This document shows, piece after piece, positions 53,930-63,090 of a stretch of DNA of 64,000 bases. Each line of letters opens with the position of its first letter. Positions within the stretch are counted from its first letter, which is position 1. Position numbers and translations under genes: made by a program. The notes below the pieces were generated by a model. The model saw only the letters and a list, made by a program, of their open reading frames with translations. It did not search any database and was not told the DNA's origin. This stretch comes from Nocardioides sp. Soil805 (lineage in GTDB: Bacteria > Actinomycetota > Actinomycetes > Propionibacteriales > Nocardioidaceae), in assembly GCF_001429625.1 (NCBI RefSeq), contig NZ_LMSU01000002.1, forward strand, positions 885,081-949,080, in the 5' to 3' direction.

Positions 53930-54910
53930 TCAGTCCAGGGTGAAGTAGTCGGGACCGGAGTAGCGGCCGGTCTGCATCTTGGTGCGCTGCATCAGCAGGT
54001 CGTTGAGCAGCGTGGAGGCTCCGAAGCGGAACCAGTCGGGGTCGAGCCAGTCGGGGCCGGCGACCTCGTTGACCATCACGAGGTACTTGATGGCGTCCTT
54101 GGACGCGCGGATCCCGCCCGCCGGCTTGACGCCGACCATCTGTCCGGTGCTCTCGCGGAAGTCCCGGACGGCCTCGAGCATGATCATCGTGACCGGCAGC
54201 GTGGCCGCCGGCTGCACCTTGCCCGTGGAGGTCTTGATGAAGTGGCCGCCGGCCATCATCGCCAGCCACGAGGCCCGGCGGACGTTGTCGTAGGTCTGCA
54301 GCTCGCCGGTCTCGAAGATGACCTTGAGGTGGGCGTCGTCGCCGTCGGGGCGGGCGCAGGCCTCGCGCACGGCGACGATCTCGTCGTACACCTGCTGGTA
54401 GCGACCGGCCAGGAAGGCGCCGCGGTCGATGACCATGTCGATCTCGTCGGCGCCGGCCTCGACCGCGTCGCGGGTGTCGGCCAGCTTGATGTCGAGGGCG
54501 GCGCGACCGCTCGGGAAGGCGGTGGCGACCGCAGCGACGTGCACGCCCGAGTCGCCGAGGGTCTGCTTGGCGGTCGCGACCATGTCGGGGTAGACGCACA
54601 CGGCCGCGGCGGCGGGGCAGGACGGGTCGGCGGGGTCGGGGCGCATCGCCTTGGAGGCCAGCGCCCGGACCTTGCCGGGGGTGTCCTGGCCCTCGAGCGT
54701 CGTCAGGTCGACCATGCGGATCGCGAGGTCGATCGCGAACTCCTTGGCGGACGTCTTGATCGACCGGGTGCCCAGGCCTGCGGCGCGGGCCTCCGCGCCG
54801 ACCTGGTCGACCCCGGGGAGGCCGTGGAGGAAGCGGCGCAGGGAGGACTCGGACGAGGTGATGTCGTCGAAGACCCCTGCACTCGCCGTTGAGGCAGAAG
54901 TGGTCGTCAC
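53930..54910 (-). CDS. deoC: Deoxyribose-phosphate aldolase
   Basis: DeoC (326 residues) cleaves 2-deoxyribose-5-phosphate into acetaldehyde and glyceraldehyde-3-phosphate. The barrel includes VAAVATAFPSGRA and EIDMVIDRGAFLAG. VIFETGELQTYD precedes the Schiff-base lysine in FIKTSTGKVQPAAT, and GVKPAGGIRASKDA holds the proton-relay lysine. At 326 residues it is of the longer class with an N-terminal helical extension. The GTG start has TATGCT six bases upstream. It leads the operon with two aldehyde dehydrogenase genes. Confidence 0.95.
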   Translation of the reverse strand: MTTTSASTASAGVFDDITSSESSLRRFLHGLPGVDQVGAEARAAGLGTRSIKTSAKEFAIDLAIRMVDLTTLEGQDTPGKVRALASKAMRPDPADPSCPAAAAVCVYPDMVATAKQTLGDSGVHVAAVATAFPSGRAALDIKLADTRDAVEAGADEIDMVIDRGAFLAGRYQQVYDEIVAVREACARPDGDDAHLKVIFETGELQTYDNVRRASWLAMMAGGHFIKTSTGKVQPAATLPVTMIMLEAVRDFRESTGQMVGVKPAGGIRASKDAIKYLVMVNEVAGPDWLDPDWFRFGASTLLNDLLMQRTKMQTGRYSGPDYFTLD

Positions 54911-54916
54911 CGACCC

Positions 54917-54922
54917 AGCATA
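54917..54922 (-). promoter_or_regulatory. -10 box of probable leaderless deoC transcript
   Basis: TATGCT on the minus strand is separated from the deoC GTG by six bases. It is a near-consensus -10 in an otherwise GC-rich gap, and no ribosome-binding site is present. Confidence 0.45.
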
Positions 54923-54975
54923 GGGTTGGTGACGGCCTCGTGGACAAACCGCGCGGACCCCCCGAAGGAGCGTGG

Positions 54976-55569
54976 ATGCAGGAGAAGCCGGTGGAGGAGT
55001 TCCACCCGACGAGTGGACGCGTGACGGGCGTCCTGGTGCTGCTGGTCGCCGGTGTCGCGGTCGTCGTGAGGCTCGCGGACCCGGGCTCGGTCGCGGCCCC
55101 GGTCGTCGCCGGCGCGGTGCTGGCGGCGGTCCTCGCCTGGGCCTCGATGCTGCGCCCCGCGCTGTGGGTGACCCGGGACGACCTCGTCATGCGCAACATG
55201 CTGGAGACGGTCCACATCCCGCTCGCGGCGGTCGAGCAGCTGGCCGTGCGGCAGGTGCTGGCGGTGCGGGTGGCGGACAAGCGGTACGTCTCCACCGTCG
55301 TCGGGCGGCCCTGGCGCCGGGCCGTGCGCAGCAAACGGTCCGGGAGCGCCCACGCCGAGGGCACGCCGGCCAAGGACCTCGGCTACGCCGACTTCGTGGA
55401 GCAGCGGCTCCACGTCCTGATGGACGAGGCACGCACCGAGGCCGGGGTGCGCGCGCTGTCCGAGGAGCAGCTGGCGCTGGCCGCGGGAGTACGCCGCGAG
55501 CCGGCGCTGCTGCCGATCGGGCTGAGCGGGGCCTCGCTGCTGGCCTTCGTGGGGACGCTGCTGCTCTGA
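54976..55569 (+). CDS. PH-domain-like membrane protein
   Basis: The protein is 197 residues. Two hydrophobic segments (VLVLLVAGVAVVVRLA and VVAGAVLAAVLAWASML) precede a region resembling bacterial PH domains (ALWVTRDDLVMRNMLETVHIPLAAVEQL). A final hydrophobic stretch occupies the C-terminus (LSGASLLAFVGTLLL). GAAGGAG lies five bases before the ATG. It is divergent from deoC and convergent with the phosphohexomutase gene. Function is unknown. Confidence 0.72.
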   Translation: MQEKPVEEFHPTSGRVTGVLVLLVAGVAVVVRLADPGSVAAPVVAGAVLAAVLAWASMLRPALWVTRDDLVMRNMLETVHIPLAAVEQLAVRQVLAVRVADKRYVSTVVGRPWRRAVRSKRSGSAHAEGTPAKDLGYADFVEQRLHVLMDEARTEAGVRALSEEQLALAAGVRREPALLPIGLSGASLLAFVGTLLL

Positions 55570-55576
55570 GCGACCC

Positions 55577-57235
55577 TCAGAGGCCCGCGGCGGCCTTGAC
55601 GTCGGCCGCGATCGCGTCGAGCCGTCCGGCCGCGGCGATCCGCGCCGCGTCGACGCCGTCGGCCGGGTCGACCGGCACGACGACCTCGAGGTAGCACTTG
55701 ACCTTGGGCTCGGTGCCGCTCGGGCGGACGATGACCCGGGCGCCGTCGGCGAGCGAGTAGCGCAGCCCGTCGGTGGGCGGCAGGGCGTCGCTGCCCAGGG
55801 AGAGGTCGTCGACGCGCTCCACGGCCAGCCCGCCCAGCGTGGTCGGTGGGGTGCTGCGCAGCCGCTCCATCGTCGCGCCGATGGCGGCGAGGTCGTCGAA
55901 GCGCACCGAGACCTGGTCGGTCGCGTGCAGGCCGTGCTCGAGGGCGATGTCGTCGAGGAGGTCGGTGAGCCCCCGGCCCTCGGCCTTGGCCGCGGCCGCG
56001 CGCTCGCAGACCAGCAGGAGTGCGGAGACGCCGTCCTTGTCGCGCACGTGCTCGGGGTCGACGCAGTAGCCCAGCGCCTCCTCGTAGCCGAAGGCCAGCC
56101 CCTCGACGCGACCGATCCACTTGAAGCCGGTGAGCGTCTCCTCGTGCGGCTGGCCGGCCGCGGCGGCCATCTTGGCCAGCAGCGACGACGAGACGATGGA
56201 GTTGGCGTAGGTGCCCTGCACCCCGCGCGAGAGCAGGTGGTGGCCCAGCAGTGCGCCCACCTCGTCGCCACGCAGCATCCGCCAGCCGTGCGGGCCGGGC
56301 ACCGCCACGGCGCACCGGTCTGCGTCGGGGTCGTTGGCCACGACGAGGTCGGCGCCCTTCTCGGCGGCCAGGGCCATCGCCAGGTCCATCGCGCCCGGCT
56401 CCTCGGGGTTGGGGAAGGCGACGGTCGGGAAGTCGGGGTCGGGCTGCTCCTGCTCGGCCACGACGTACGGCGCGGAGAAGCCGGCCGTCTCCAGGGCCTG
56501 CGCCACCGCGGTTCCGCCGACGCCGTGCAGGGGCGTGTAGACGGTGACGAGGTCCCGCGGTCCGTCGGCGGCCAGCTCGGCCACGGTGTCGAGGTAGCGG
56601 TCGACGATCCGCTCGTCGACGACGGTGCCCTGCCCGCCGCGGGGGACGTCGGCCAGCGCGCCCACGGCGGCGATCCGCTCGGCGATGCCGGTGTCGGCGG
56701 GCGGGACGATCTGGCTGCCGTCGCCGAGGTAGACCTTGTAGCCGTTGTCCTGCGGCGGGTTGTGGCTCGCGGTGACCATGACGCCCGCGACGCAGCCCAG
56801 CTCGCGGATCGCGTAGGCGAGCAGGGGCGTGGGCAGCGGTCGCGGCATCGTCACGGCCGAGAAGCCGGCACCGGTCATCACCTCGGCGGTGTCGCTGGCG
56901 AAGACGTCGCTGTTGTGCCGCGCGTCGTAGCCGATGACGACGGTGCCCCCGCCGGCCCCGGTGTCGCGCAGGTACGCCGCGAGGCCGGCCGCGGCGCGGA
57001 TCACGACGACGCGGTTCATCCGGTTGGGCCCGGCACCGAGGGCGCCGCGCAGGCCCGCCGTACCGAACTCCAGGGTGCCGGAGAAGCGGTCCGCCAGGTC
57101 GGCGGTGTCGCCGCTGGCCTCGACGTCGGCGACCACGGCCTCGAGCTCGGCCCGGGTGGCCGGGTCCGGGTCCTCGGCGGCCCAGGCGCGGGCGAGGTCG
57201 AGGAGGCGGGTGCTGTCGTCGGCGGCGCTGCTCAT
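55577..57235 (-). CDS. Alpha-D-phosphohexomutase family enzyme (phospho-sugar mutase)
   Basis: The protein is 552 residues. The phosphoserine lies in MVTASHNPPQDNGYKVYLG, the Mg-binding loop is DPDADRCAV, the sugar loop lies near RGDEVGALLGHHLL, and the phosphate-binding loop is RPSGTEPK. The length suits the phosphoglucomutase/phosphopentomutase (PGM2-like) branch rather than short phosphomannomutases. Next to deoC, and with no deoB in the window, it may convert deoxyribose-1-phosphate to deoxyribose-5-phosphate. That specificity is an inference. ATG 57235 gives MSSAADDST; an upstream frame to 57301 adds an unlikely Arg-rich leader. Confidence 0.88.
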   Translation of the reverse strand: MSSAADDSTRLLDLARAWAAEDPDPATRAELEAVVADVEASGDTADLADRFSGTLEFGTAGLRGALGAGPNRMNRVVVIRAAAGLAAYLRDTGAGGGTVVIGYDARHNSDVFASDTAEVMTGAGFSAVTMPRPLPTPLLAYAIRELGCVAGVMVTASHNPPQDNGYKVYLGDGSQIVPPADTGIAERIAAVGALADVPRGGQGTVVDERIVDRYLDTVAELAADGPRDLVTVYTPLHGVGGTAVAQALETAGFSAPYVVAEQEQPDPDFPTVAFPNPEEPGAMDLAMALAAEKGADLVVANDPDADRCAVAVPGPHGWRMLRGDEVGALLGHHLLSRGVQGTYANSIVSSSLLAKMAAAAGQPHEETLTGFKWIGRVEGLAFGYEEALGYCVDPEHVRDKDGVSALLLVCERAAAAKAEGRGLTDLLDDIALEHGLHATDQVSVRFDDLAAIGATMERLRSTPPTTLGGLAVERVDDLSLGSDALPPTDGLRYSLADGARVIVRPSGTEPKVKCYLEVVVPVDPADGVDAARIAAAGRLDAIAADVKAAAGL

Positions 57236-57264
57236 GGAGGCACGGTATCGGCCGCGCCGGGGTC

Positions 57265-57270
57265 TAGATT
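57265..57270 (+). promoter_or_regulatory. -10 box of probable leaderless DUF2252 transcript
   Basis: TAGATT is followed by six bases (GCGCGC) and the ATG at 57277. It is a clear TANNNT match in a 41-base divergent gap, and no ribosome-binding site is present. Confidence 0.45.
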
Positions 57271-57276
57271 GCGCGC

Positions 57277-58596
57277 ATGGCACCGTCGAGCACCTCCGCA
57301 CGCACCGACACGATCATCGAGGTCATCCGGGAGGCGTTCGCGCCCCTGATGCGCGCCGACCCCGTGGCCTTCCGGGCCAAGTACCGCAAGATGGCGCTGG
57401 ACCCGCACGCGTTCTACCGCGGCTCCGCCTGCCTCTACTACAACGACGTCACCCAGGAGCCCGACGAGTGGTCGCGGCACGGGGCCGAGCGGATCTGGAT
57501 CCACGGGGACCTGCACGTGGAGAACTTCGGGACCTACCTCAACTCCGACGGCCGGCTGATCTTCGACGTCAACGACTTCGACGAGGCCTACCTCGGTCGC
57601 TTCGTGTGGGACCTCCAGCGCTTCGCCGCCAGCCTCGCGCTGGTCGGGTGGCAGAAGGCGCTGCCGGAGGACGCCGTGCGCAAGCTCGTCGCCCGTTACC
57701 TGCGCTCCTACCTGTCGCAGGTCGACCACTACGCCGGCACCGACTCCGACGACGACTTCGCCCTCAACCTCGAGAACGCCGACGGTCCGGTGCTGGTGGC
57801 CCTCGAGCGTGCCCGCGCCCTGCGCCGGGCCGACCTGCTCGACGAGGTGACCGTGCTGGCCAAGGGGACCCGCCGCTTCCTCGAGGACGGGACGGCGCGC
57901 CGGCTGGGACGGGACGAGAGGACCCAGGTCGTGGGTGCGTTCCGCTCCTACCTCGACACGATCCCGACGTCCAAGCGCTTCGACCGGGCGCTGTTCTACG
58001 AGCTGCGCGACGTGGTCGGCAAGTCCGGCTTCGGCATCGGCAGCGCGGGGCTGCCGGCGTACAACGTCCTCGTCGAGGGCTACAGCCAGGCGCTGGACAA
58101 CGACGTCGTGCTGTCGATGAAGCAGGCCAACGTCCCGGCGGTCTCGCGGTTCGTCGACACCGCGGAGGTGGACGCCTACTTCAAGCACGAGGGGCACCGC
58201 ACCGTGGTGAGCCAGCGCGCGCTGCAGGTGCACACCGACCCGCTGCTGGGCTACACCGACATCGACGGCACCGGGTACGTCGTGAGCGAGGTGTCGCCGT
58301 ACGAGGTCGACCTCGACTGGTCCAACATCAACGAGCCGGAGGACATGCGCGCCGTCGTCGACCTGCTGGGCCGGGCGACCGCGAAGATCCACTGCGCCTC
58401 CGACGAGGACAGCGACCAGGACCTGGTGGACATCCAGGTCGAGGCCGCCATCGTCGACTCGCTGAAGGGCCGGCGCCGCGAGTTCGGCGACTGGTTGTCC
58501 CAGTGGGGCATCGACTACGCGATGCGGGTCCGCCAGGACCACTCGCTGTTCGTTGACGCCTTCCGCGAGGGCCGGATGGGGATGGCCTCGACCTGA
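57277..58596 (+). CDS. DUF2252 family protein (kinase-like fold)
   Basis: The protein is 439 residues. DUF2252 members share a protein-kinase-like core. WIHGDLHVENFGTY resembles the catalytic HxDxxxxN motif and IFDVNDFDEAYLG the metal-binding Asp segment. FRAKYRKMALDPHAFYRGSA is the typical N-terminal signature. No substrate is known. The gene is single, divergent from the phosphohexomutase and convergent with the aldo/keto reductase. Confidence 0.88.
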   Translation: MAPSSTSARTDTIIEVIREAFAPLMRADPVAFRAKYRKMALDPHAFYRGSACLYYNDVTQEPDEWSRHGAERIWIHGDLHVENFGTYLNSDGRLIFDVNDFDEAYLGRFVWDLQRFAASLALVGWQKALPEDAVRKLVARYLRSYLSQVDHYAGTDSDDDFALNLENADGPVLVALERARALRRADLLDEVTVLAKGTRRFLEDGTARRLGRDERTQVVGAFRSYLDTIPTSKRFDRALFYELRDVVGKSGFGIGSAGLPAYNVLVEGYSQALDNDVVLSMKQANVPAVSRFVDTAEVDAYFKHEGHRTVVSQRALQVHTDPLLGYTDIDGTGYVVSEVSPYEVDLDWSNINEPEDMRAVVDLLGRATAKIHCASDEDSDQDLVDIQVEAAIVDSLKGRRREFGDWLSQWGIDYAMRVRQDHSLFVDAFREGRMGMAST

Positions 58597-58618
58597 GGCC
58601 ACCCCCCGTTCCTGGGTC

Positions 58619-59602
58619 TCAGGCGTCGATGCTCGACATGTCCCCGTAGCGGTCGCCGACGACGGCGTCGCGCGGGACGGCCGCGTCCAGGTCCGCCAGG
58701 TCGTCGGCGGTGAGCTCGACGTCCGCGGCGCCGACGTTCTCCTCGAGGTAGGCCACCCGCTTGGTGCCGGGGATCGGGACGACGTCGTCGCCTTGGGCCA
58801 GCACCCAGGCGAGGGCGAGCTGGCCCGGGGTGGCGCCCTTCTCGTCGGCGATGGCCGTGATCTTGTCGACCAGCGCCAGGTTGGCCTCCAGCCCCTCGCC
58901 GTTGAGACGGGGGAAGTAGGCGCTGTTGCGCGAGTCGTCCTCGGACAGGGTGCCGGGACGGATGGCGCCGGTGAGGATGCCGCGCCCCAGCGGGGAGTAG
59001 GGGACCAGGCCGATCCCGAGCTCGCGCAGGACGGGGAGGATCTCGTCCTCGAGGTCGCGGGTGAACAGCGAGTACTCGGTCTGGAGCGCGGTGATCGGGT
59101 GCGTGCCGTGGGCCTTGCGGATGTTGACCGCCGACGCCTCGGACAGCCCGAGGTGACGGACCTTGCCGGCCTGCACCAGCTCGGCCATCGCGCCGACGGT
59201 CTCCTCGATCGGGACCGCCTTGTCGACGCGGTGCTGGTAGTAGAGGTCGATGTGGTCCACGCCGAGGCGCTGGAGGCTGGCGTCGCAGGCCGCGCGGACG
59301 TACTCCGGCTTGCCGTTGATGCCTACGCGGGTGCCGTCGGGCCGCCGCTCGTTGCCGAACTTGGTGGCCAGCTGCACCTCGTCGCGGCGGCCGGCGATGG
59401 CCTTGCCGACGAGCTGCTCGTTGGTGAAGGGGCCGTACATGTCGGCCGTGTCGAGGAACGTCACGCCCAGGTCGAGGGCGCGGTGGATGGTGTCGATGCC
59501 CTGCTGCTCGTCCGCCGAGCCGTAGAACTCGCTCATGCCCATGCAGCCGAGGCCCATGGTCGAGACGGTCAGGTCACCGAGCTGTCGCTTCTGGATCGTC
59601 AT
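58619..59602 (-). CDS. Aldo/keto reductase
   Basis: The protein is 327 residues, an NADPH-dependent (beta/alpha)8 oxidoreductase. The catalytic tetrad is visible: Asp and Tyr in LDTADMYG, Lys in QLATKFGNE, and His in [10 protein letters not shown]. The C-terminal NADP-binding region has [16 protein letters not shown]. The ATG at 59602 is used; a TTG four codons upstream lies inside the candidate promoter. It is transcribed from a MerR-type operator just upstream, behind its presumed regulator. It probably reduces a reactive carbonyl compound. Confidence 0.92.
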   Translation of the reverse strand: MTIQKRQLGDLTVSTMGLGCMGMSEFYGSADEQQGIDTIHRALDLGVTFLDTADMYGPFTNEQLVGKAIAGRRDEVQLATKFGNERRPDGTRVGINGKPEYVRAACDASLQRLGVDHIDLYYQHRVDKAVPIEETVGAMAELVQAGKVRHLGLSEASAVNIRKAHGTHPITALQTEYSLFTRDLEDEILPVLRELGIGLVPYSPLGRGILTGAIRPGTLSEDDSRNSAYFPRLNGEGLEANLALVDKITAIADEKGATPGQLALAWVLAQGDDVVPIPGTKRVAYLEENVGAADVELTADDLADLDAAVPRDAVVGDRYGDMSSIDA

Positions 59603-59608
59603 GGCCCG

Positions 59609-59639
59609 AGTCAACGCCTTGGAGCGCGCTCGAAGTCAA
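59609..59639 (-). promoter_or_regulatory. MerR-type operator/promoter of the aldo/keto reductase gene
   Basis: On the minus strand TTGACT (59639-59634) is followed by a 19-base spacer and TTGACT (59614-59609) as a weak -10. The spacer contains TTCGAGCGCGCTCCAA (59634-59619), whose core GAGCGCGCTC is a perfect palindrome. A dyad inside an overlong spacer is the classic arrangement bent by MerR-family activators. The -35 overlaps the stop codon of the merR-like gene. Confidence 0.6.
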
Positions 59640-60013
59640 GCGATGCGGGTGACGTCCGAGGCCCGCTCGTAGAGCTCGACCTTGAGGTCGATGGCGCTGA
59701 GGTGCTCGCGGACCTCGTCGAGCCGGCGCAGCACCCGCTCGCGGTGGGCGCGCAGGAGGTCGAGGCGCTCGGCCTCGTTGCCGGAGCCGGCGCGGACCAG
59801 GTCGGCGTACCGCTTGACGTCGCGGATCGGCATGCCGGTGGCCCGCAGCTTGGAGATCAGCGTGATCCAGGCGAGGTCGCCCTCGTCGTAGGCCCGGTGG
59901 CCGGAGGCGGAGCGGCGCACGGGCGTGCGCAGCAGGCCGTCGCGCTCGTAGTAGCGCAGCGTGTGGGCGGTGAGGCCGGTGCGCTCGGCGGCCTCGGCGA
60001 TGGTCAGGCTCAT
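59636..60013 (-). CDS. MerR family transcriptional regulator
   Basis: The protein is 125 residues. The N-terminal winged helix-turn-helix has LTIAEAAERTGLTAHTLRYYERDGLL, and the wing is SASGHRAYDEGDLAWITL. A C-terminal dimerisation helix (NEAERLDLLRAHRERVLRRL) follows. It lacks the cysteine effector sites of metal sensors. It lies directly upstream of the aldo/keto reductase gene and its operator, so local control of that gene is likely. The inducer is not evident. Confidence 0.92.
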   Translation of the reverse strand: MSLTIAEAAERTGLTAHTLRYYERDGLLRTPVRRSASGHRAYDEGDLAWITLISKLRATGMPIRDVKRYADLVRAGSGNEAERLDLLRAHRERVLRRLDEVREHLSAIDLKVELYERASDVTRIA

Positions 60014-60053
60014 GGGTCCAGTGTGCGGCGTCGCGCGCGCGGCACAAGTCCGG

Positions 60054-61661
<1,608 letters not shown>

Positions 61662-61667
61662 GGCGAC

Positions 61668-61673
61668 ACCCTA
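61668..61673 (-). promoter_or_regulatory. -10 box of probable leaderless acyl-CoA synthetase transcript
   Basis: TAGGGT on the minus strand lies six bases before the ATG at 61661. No ribosome-binding site is present between them. Confidence 0.4.
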
Positions 61674-61729
61674 GTGACCGGCGTCACCCCGTGGATCCCT
61701 GGCGTGGGCGGTCTCGGGCCCGGGTGTCG

Positions 61730-62092
61730 TCAGGTGAGGTCCACGCGGTGACGTCGGGCCAGCATCGCCTCGGCGATGCGTTGCTCGGCGGCGCTGCGGT
61801 CGGCCCGGTCCATGTTGAGGACGTCGGCGCCGACGATCCACGACACGGCCACCTCGGTCCGCGGTGAGGGGTCGGCCGGTCCGCGGACGACGCCCAGGGA
61901 CCAGCAGCAGCCCGCCGGGAGGTTCGAGCCGAGCCAGCGCAGCACCTCGGGCAGGTCGGCGTCGGTGATGAGCCTGCTGTGCACCGACCACGAGGTGTCC
62001 GGTGCCCCGCTGCCCTCGTACACGAAGACGAGGAAGTGGCCGCCGCTGCGCTCGTGGCCCAGGAGCCGCTCGTCGATCTCGTGGACCTGCAT
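61730..62092 (-). CDS. Conserved hypothetical protein, 120 residues
   Basis: The protein is a soluble 120-residue chain. It starts MQVHEIDERLLGHERSGG and contains VFVYEGSGAPDTSW, AGCCWSLGVVRG and VAVSWIVGADVLNM. A Cys-Cys pair sits mid-chain. No family or catalytic motif is recognised. The ATG at 62092 is preferred because the frame upstream of it is Arg/Thr-rich shadow-like sequence. It lies 19 bases downstream of the APH-like gene on the same strand and may be co-transcribed with it. Confidence 0.5.
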   Translation of the reverse strand: MQVHEIDERLLGHERSGGHFLVFVYEGSGAPDTSWSVHSRLITDADLPEVLRWLGSNLPAGCCWSLGVVRGPADPSPRTEVAVSWIVGADVLNMDRADRSAAEQRIAEAMLARRHRVDLT

Positions 62093-62111
62093 CGCGCGAG
62101 CGTAGACGGAC

Positions 62112-62999
62112 TCAGCGCCGGCCGTCGCCGATCTCTGCCAAGCGCCGGCGGGCGTCGTCGAGGCCCTTCTCGTTGTCCGCCTGCTCGACGCCACCGGTGA
62201 GGTCGCGGGCAGTCACGCGGCGGGCGAAGTAGACCCCCTGGACGGCCTCGCGCATGCGGCGGAAGGCATCCAGGTGCTGCATCTCCTCGGGCGCGAGGGG
62301 GCCTCGCTCGGCGTAGGTGCCGAGGAAGGCCCGTCCGTGGTCGGGACCTCCGAGGTACATCACCGCTGACGCGACGTCGTACAGGACCGGGCCCCGGCGG
62401 GCACCGGCCCAGTCGATGAGGCCGGTGACCCCGGTGGAGTCGTCGTGCACGAAGGCCTCGGGGGCCGGGTCGGTGTGGAGGACGGACCAGGTGAGGGTCA
62501 ACCGGTCCGTCTCGGCACGGACGGCGTCCACCGCCTCGGCCAGCCAGGGGTGCCTGGTCACCTCGGGGAGACCGGGGTCGAGCCACTCGGCCATGAAGTG
62601 CCTGTCGCTGTGGTCGCTCTGCTCGCTCGACGGGTCGCCGGCGCGGTGGACGGCTGCCAGCGTGGCGGCGATCCGGCGCTGCTCGTCGTCGGTCTCGCCG
62701 TCGAGCTCGCGACCGGGGACGTGCTCGAGCAGGACCAGGGCCTGATCCGCCAGCGCGATGCGCCCGTCCCGCGTCGGCACCGGGCGCCCCGTCACGACGC
62801 CGGCGTCCGCGAGCGAGGCGGCCACCTCGCACCCGGCCACCAGGTCGTCGAGGGCAGTGGCGGGGACGTGCTTCGCGACGTACGCCGTCCCGTCGTGCTC
62901 GACCAGCCAGGTGTCGGAGTTCATCCCGCCCTCCAGCGGCCGGACCGCGACGGAGTCCATGCCCCAGTGGCTGAGCAGGGTGGCGGCCACGTCGATCAC
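62112..62999 (-). CDS. APH-family phosphotransferase-like protein with altered catalytic loop
   Basis: The protein is 295 residues with an aminoglycoside phosphotransferase/choline kinase fold. PLEGGMNSDTWLVEHDG starts the N-lobe and YVAKHV carries the ATP-binding Lys. The catalytic loop reads LHTDPAPEAFVHDD, with His and Asp kept but Ala where Asn normally stands (HxDxxxxN). The metal-binding Asp is in LIDWAGARRGPVLYD. Starts at GTG 62999 (GAGGG upstream) or GTG 63008. No antibiotic resistance can be inferred; many such proteins phosphorylate small metabolites. Confidence 0.72.
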   Translation of the reverse strand: MIDVAATLLSHWGMDSVAVRPLEGGMNSDTWLVEHDGTAYVAKHVPATALDDLVAGCEVAASLADAGVVTGRPVPTRDGRIALADQALVLLEHVPGRELDGETDDEQRRIAATLAAVHRAGDPSSEQSDHSDRHFMAEWLDPGLPEVTRHPWLAEAVDAVRAETDRLTLTWSVLHTDPAPEAFVHDDSTGVTGLIDWAGARRGPVLYDVASAVMYLGGPDHGRAFLGTYAERGPLAPEEMQHLDAFRRMREAVQGVYFARRVTARDLTGGVEQADNEKGLDDARRRLAEIGDGRR

Positions 63000-63090
63000 G
63001 CCGGACACCCTCGCACGGTGGCCCTCACCTGGGTACTGACATACCGATGACCCCGCAGGTGGCCGGTCTGCAGGGTACGGGGCGTGGTGG

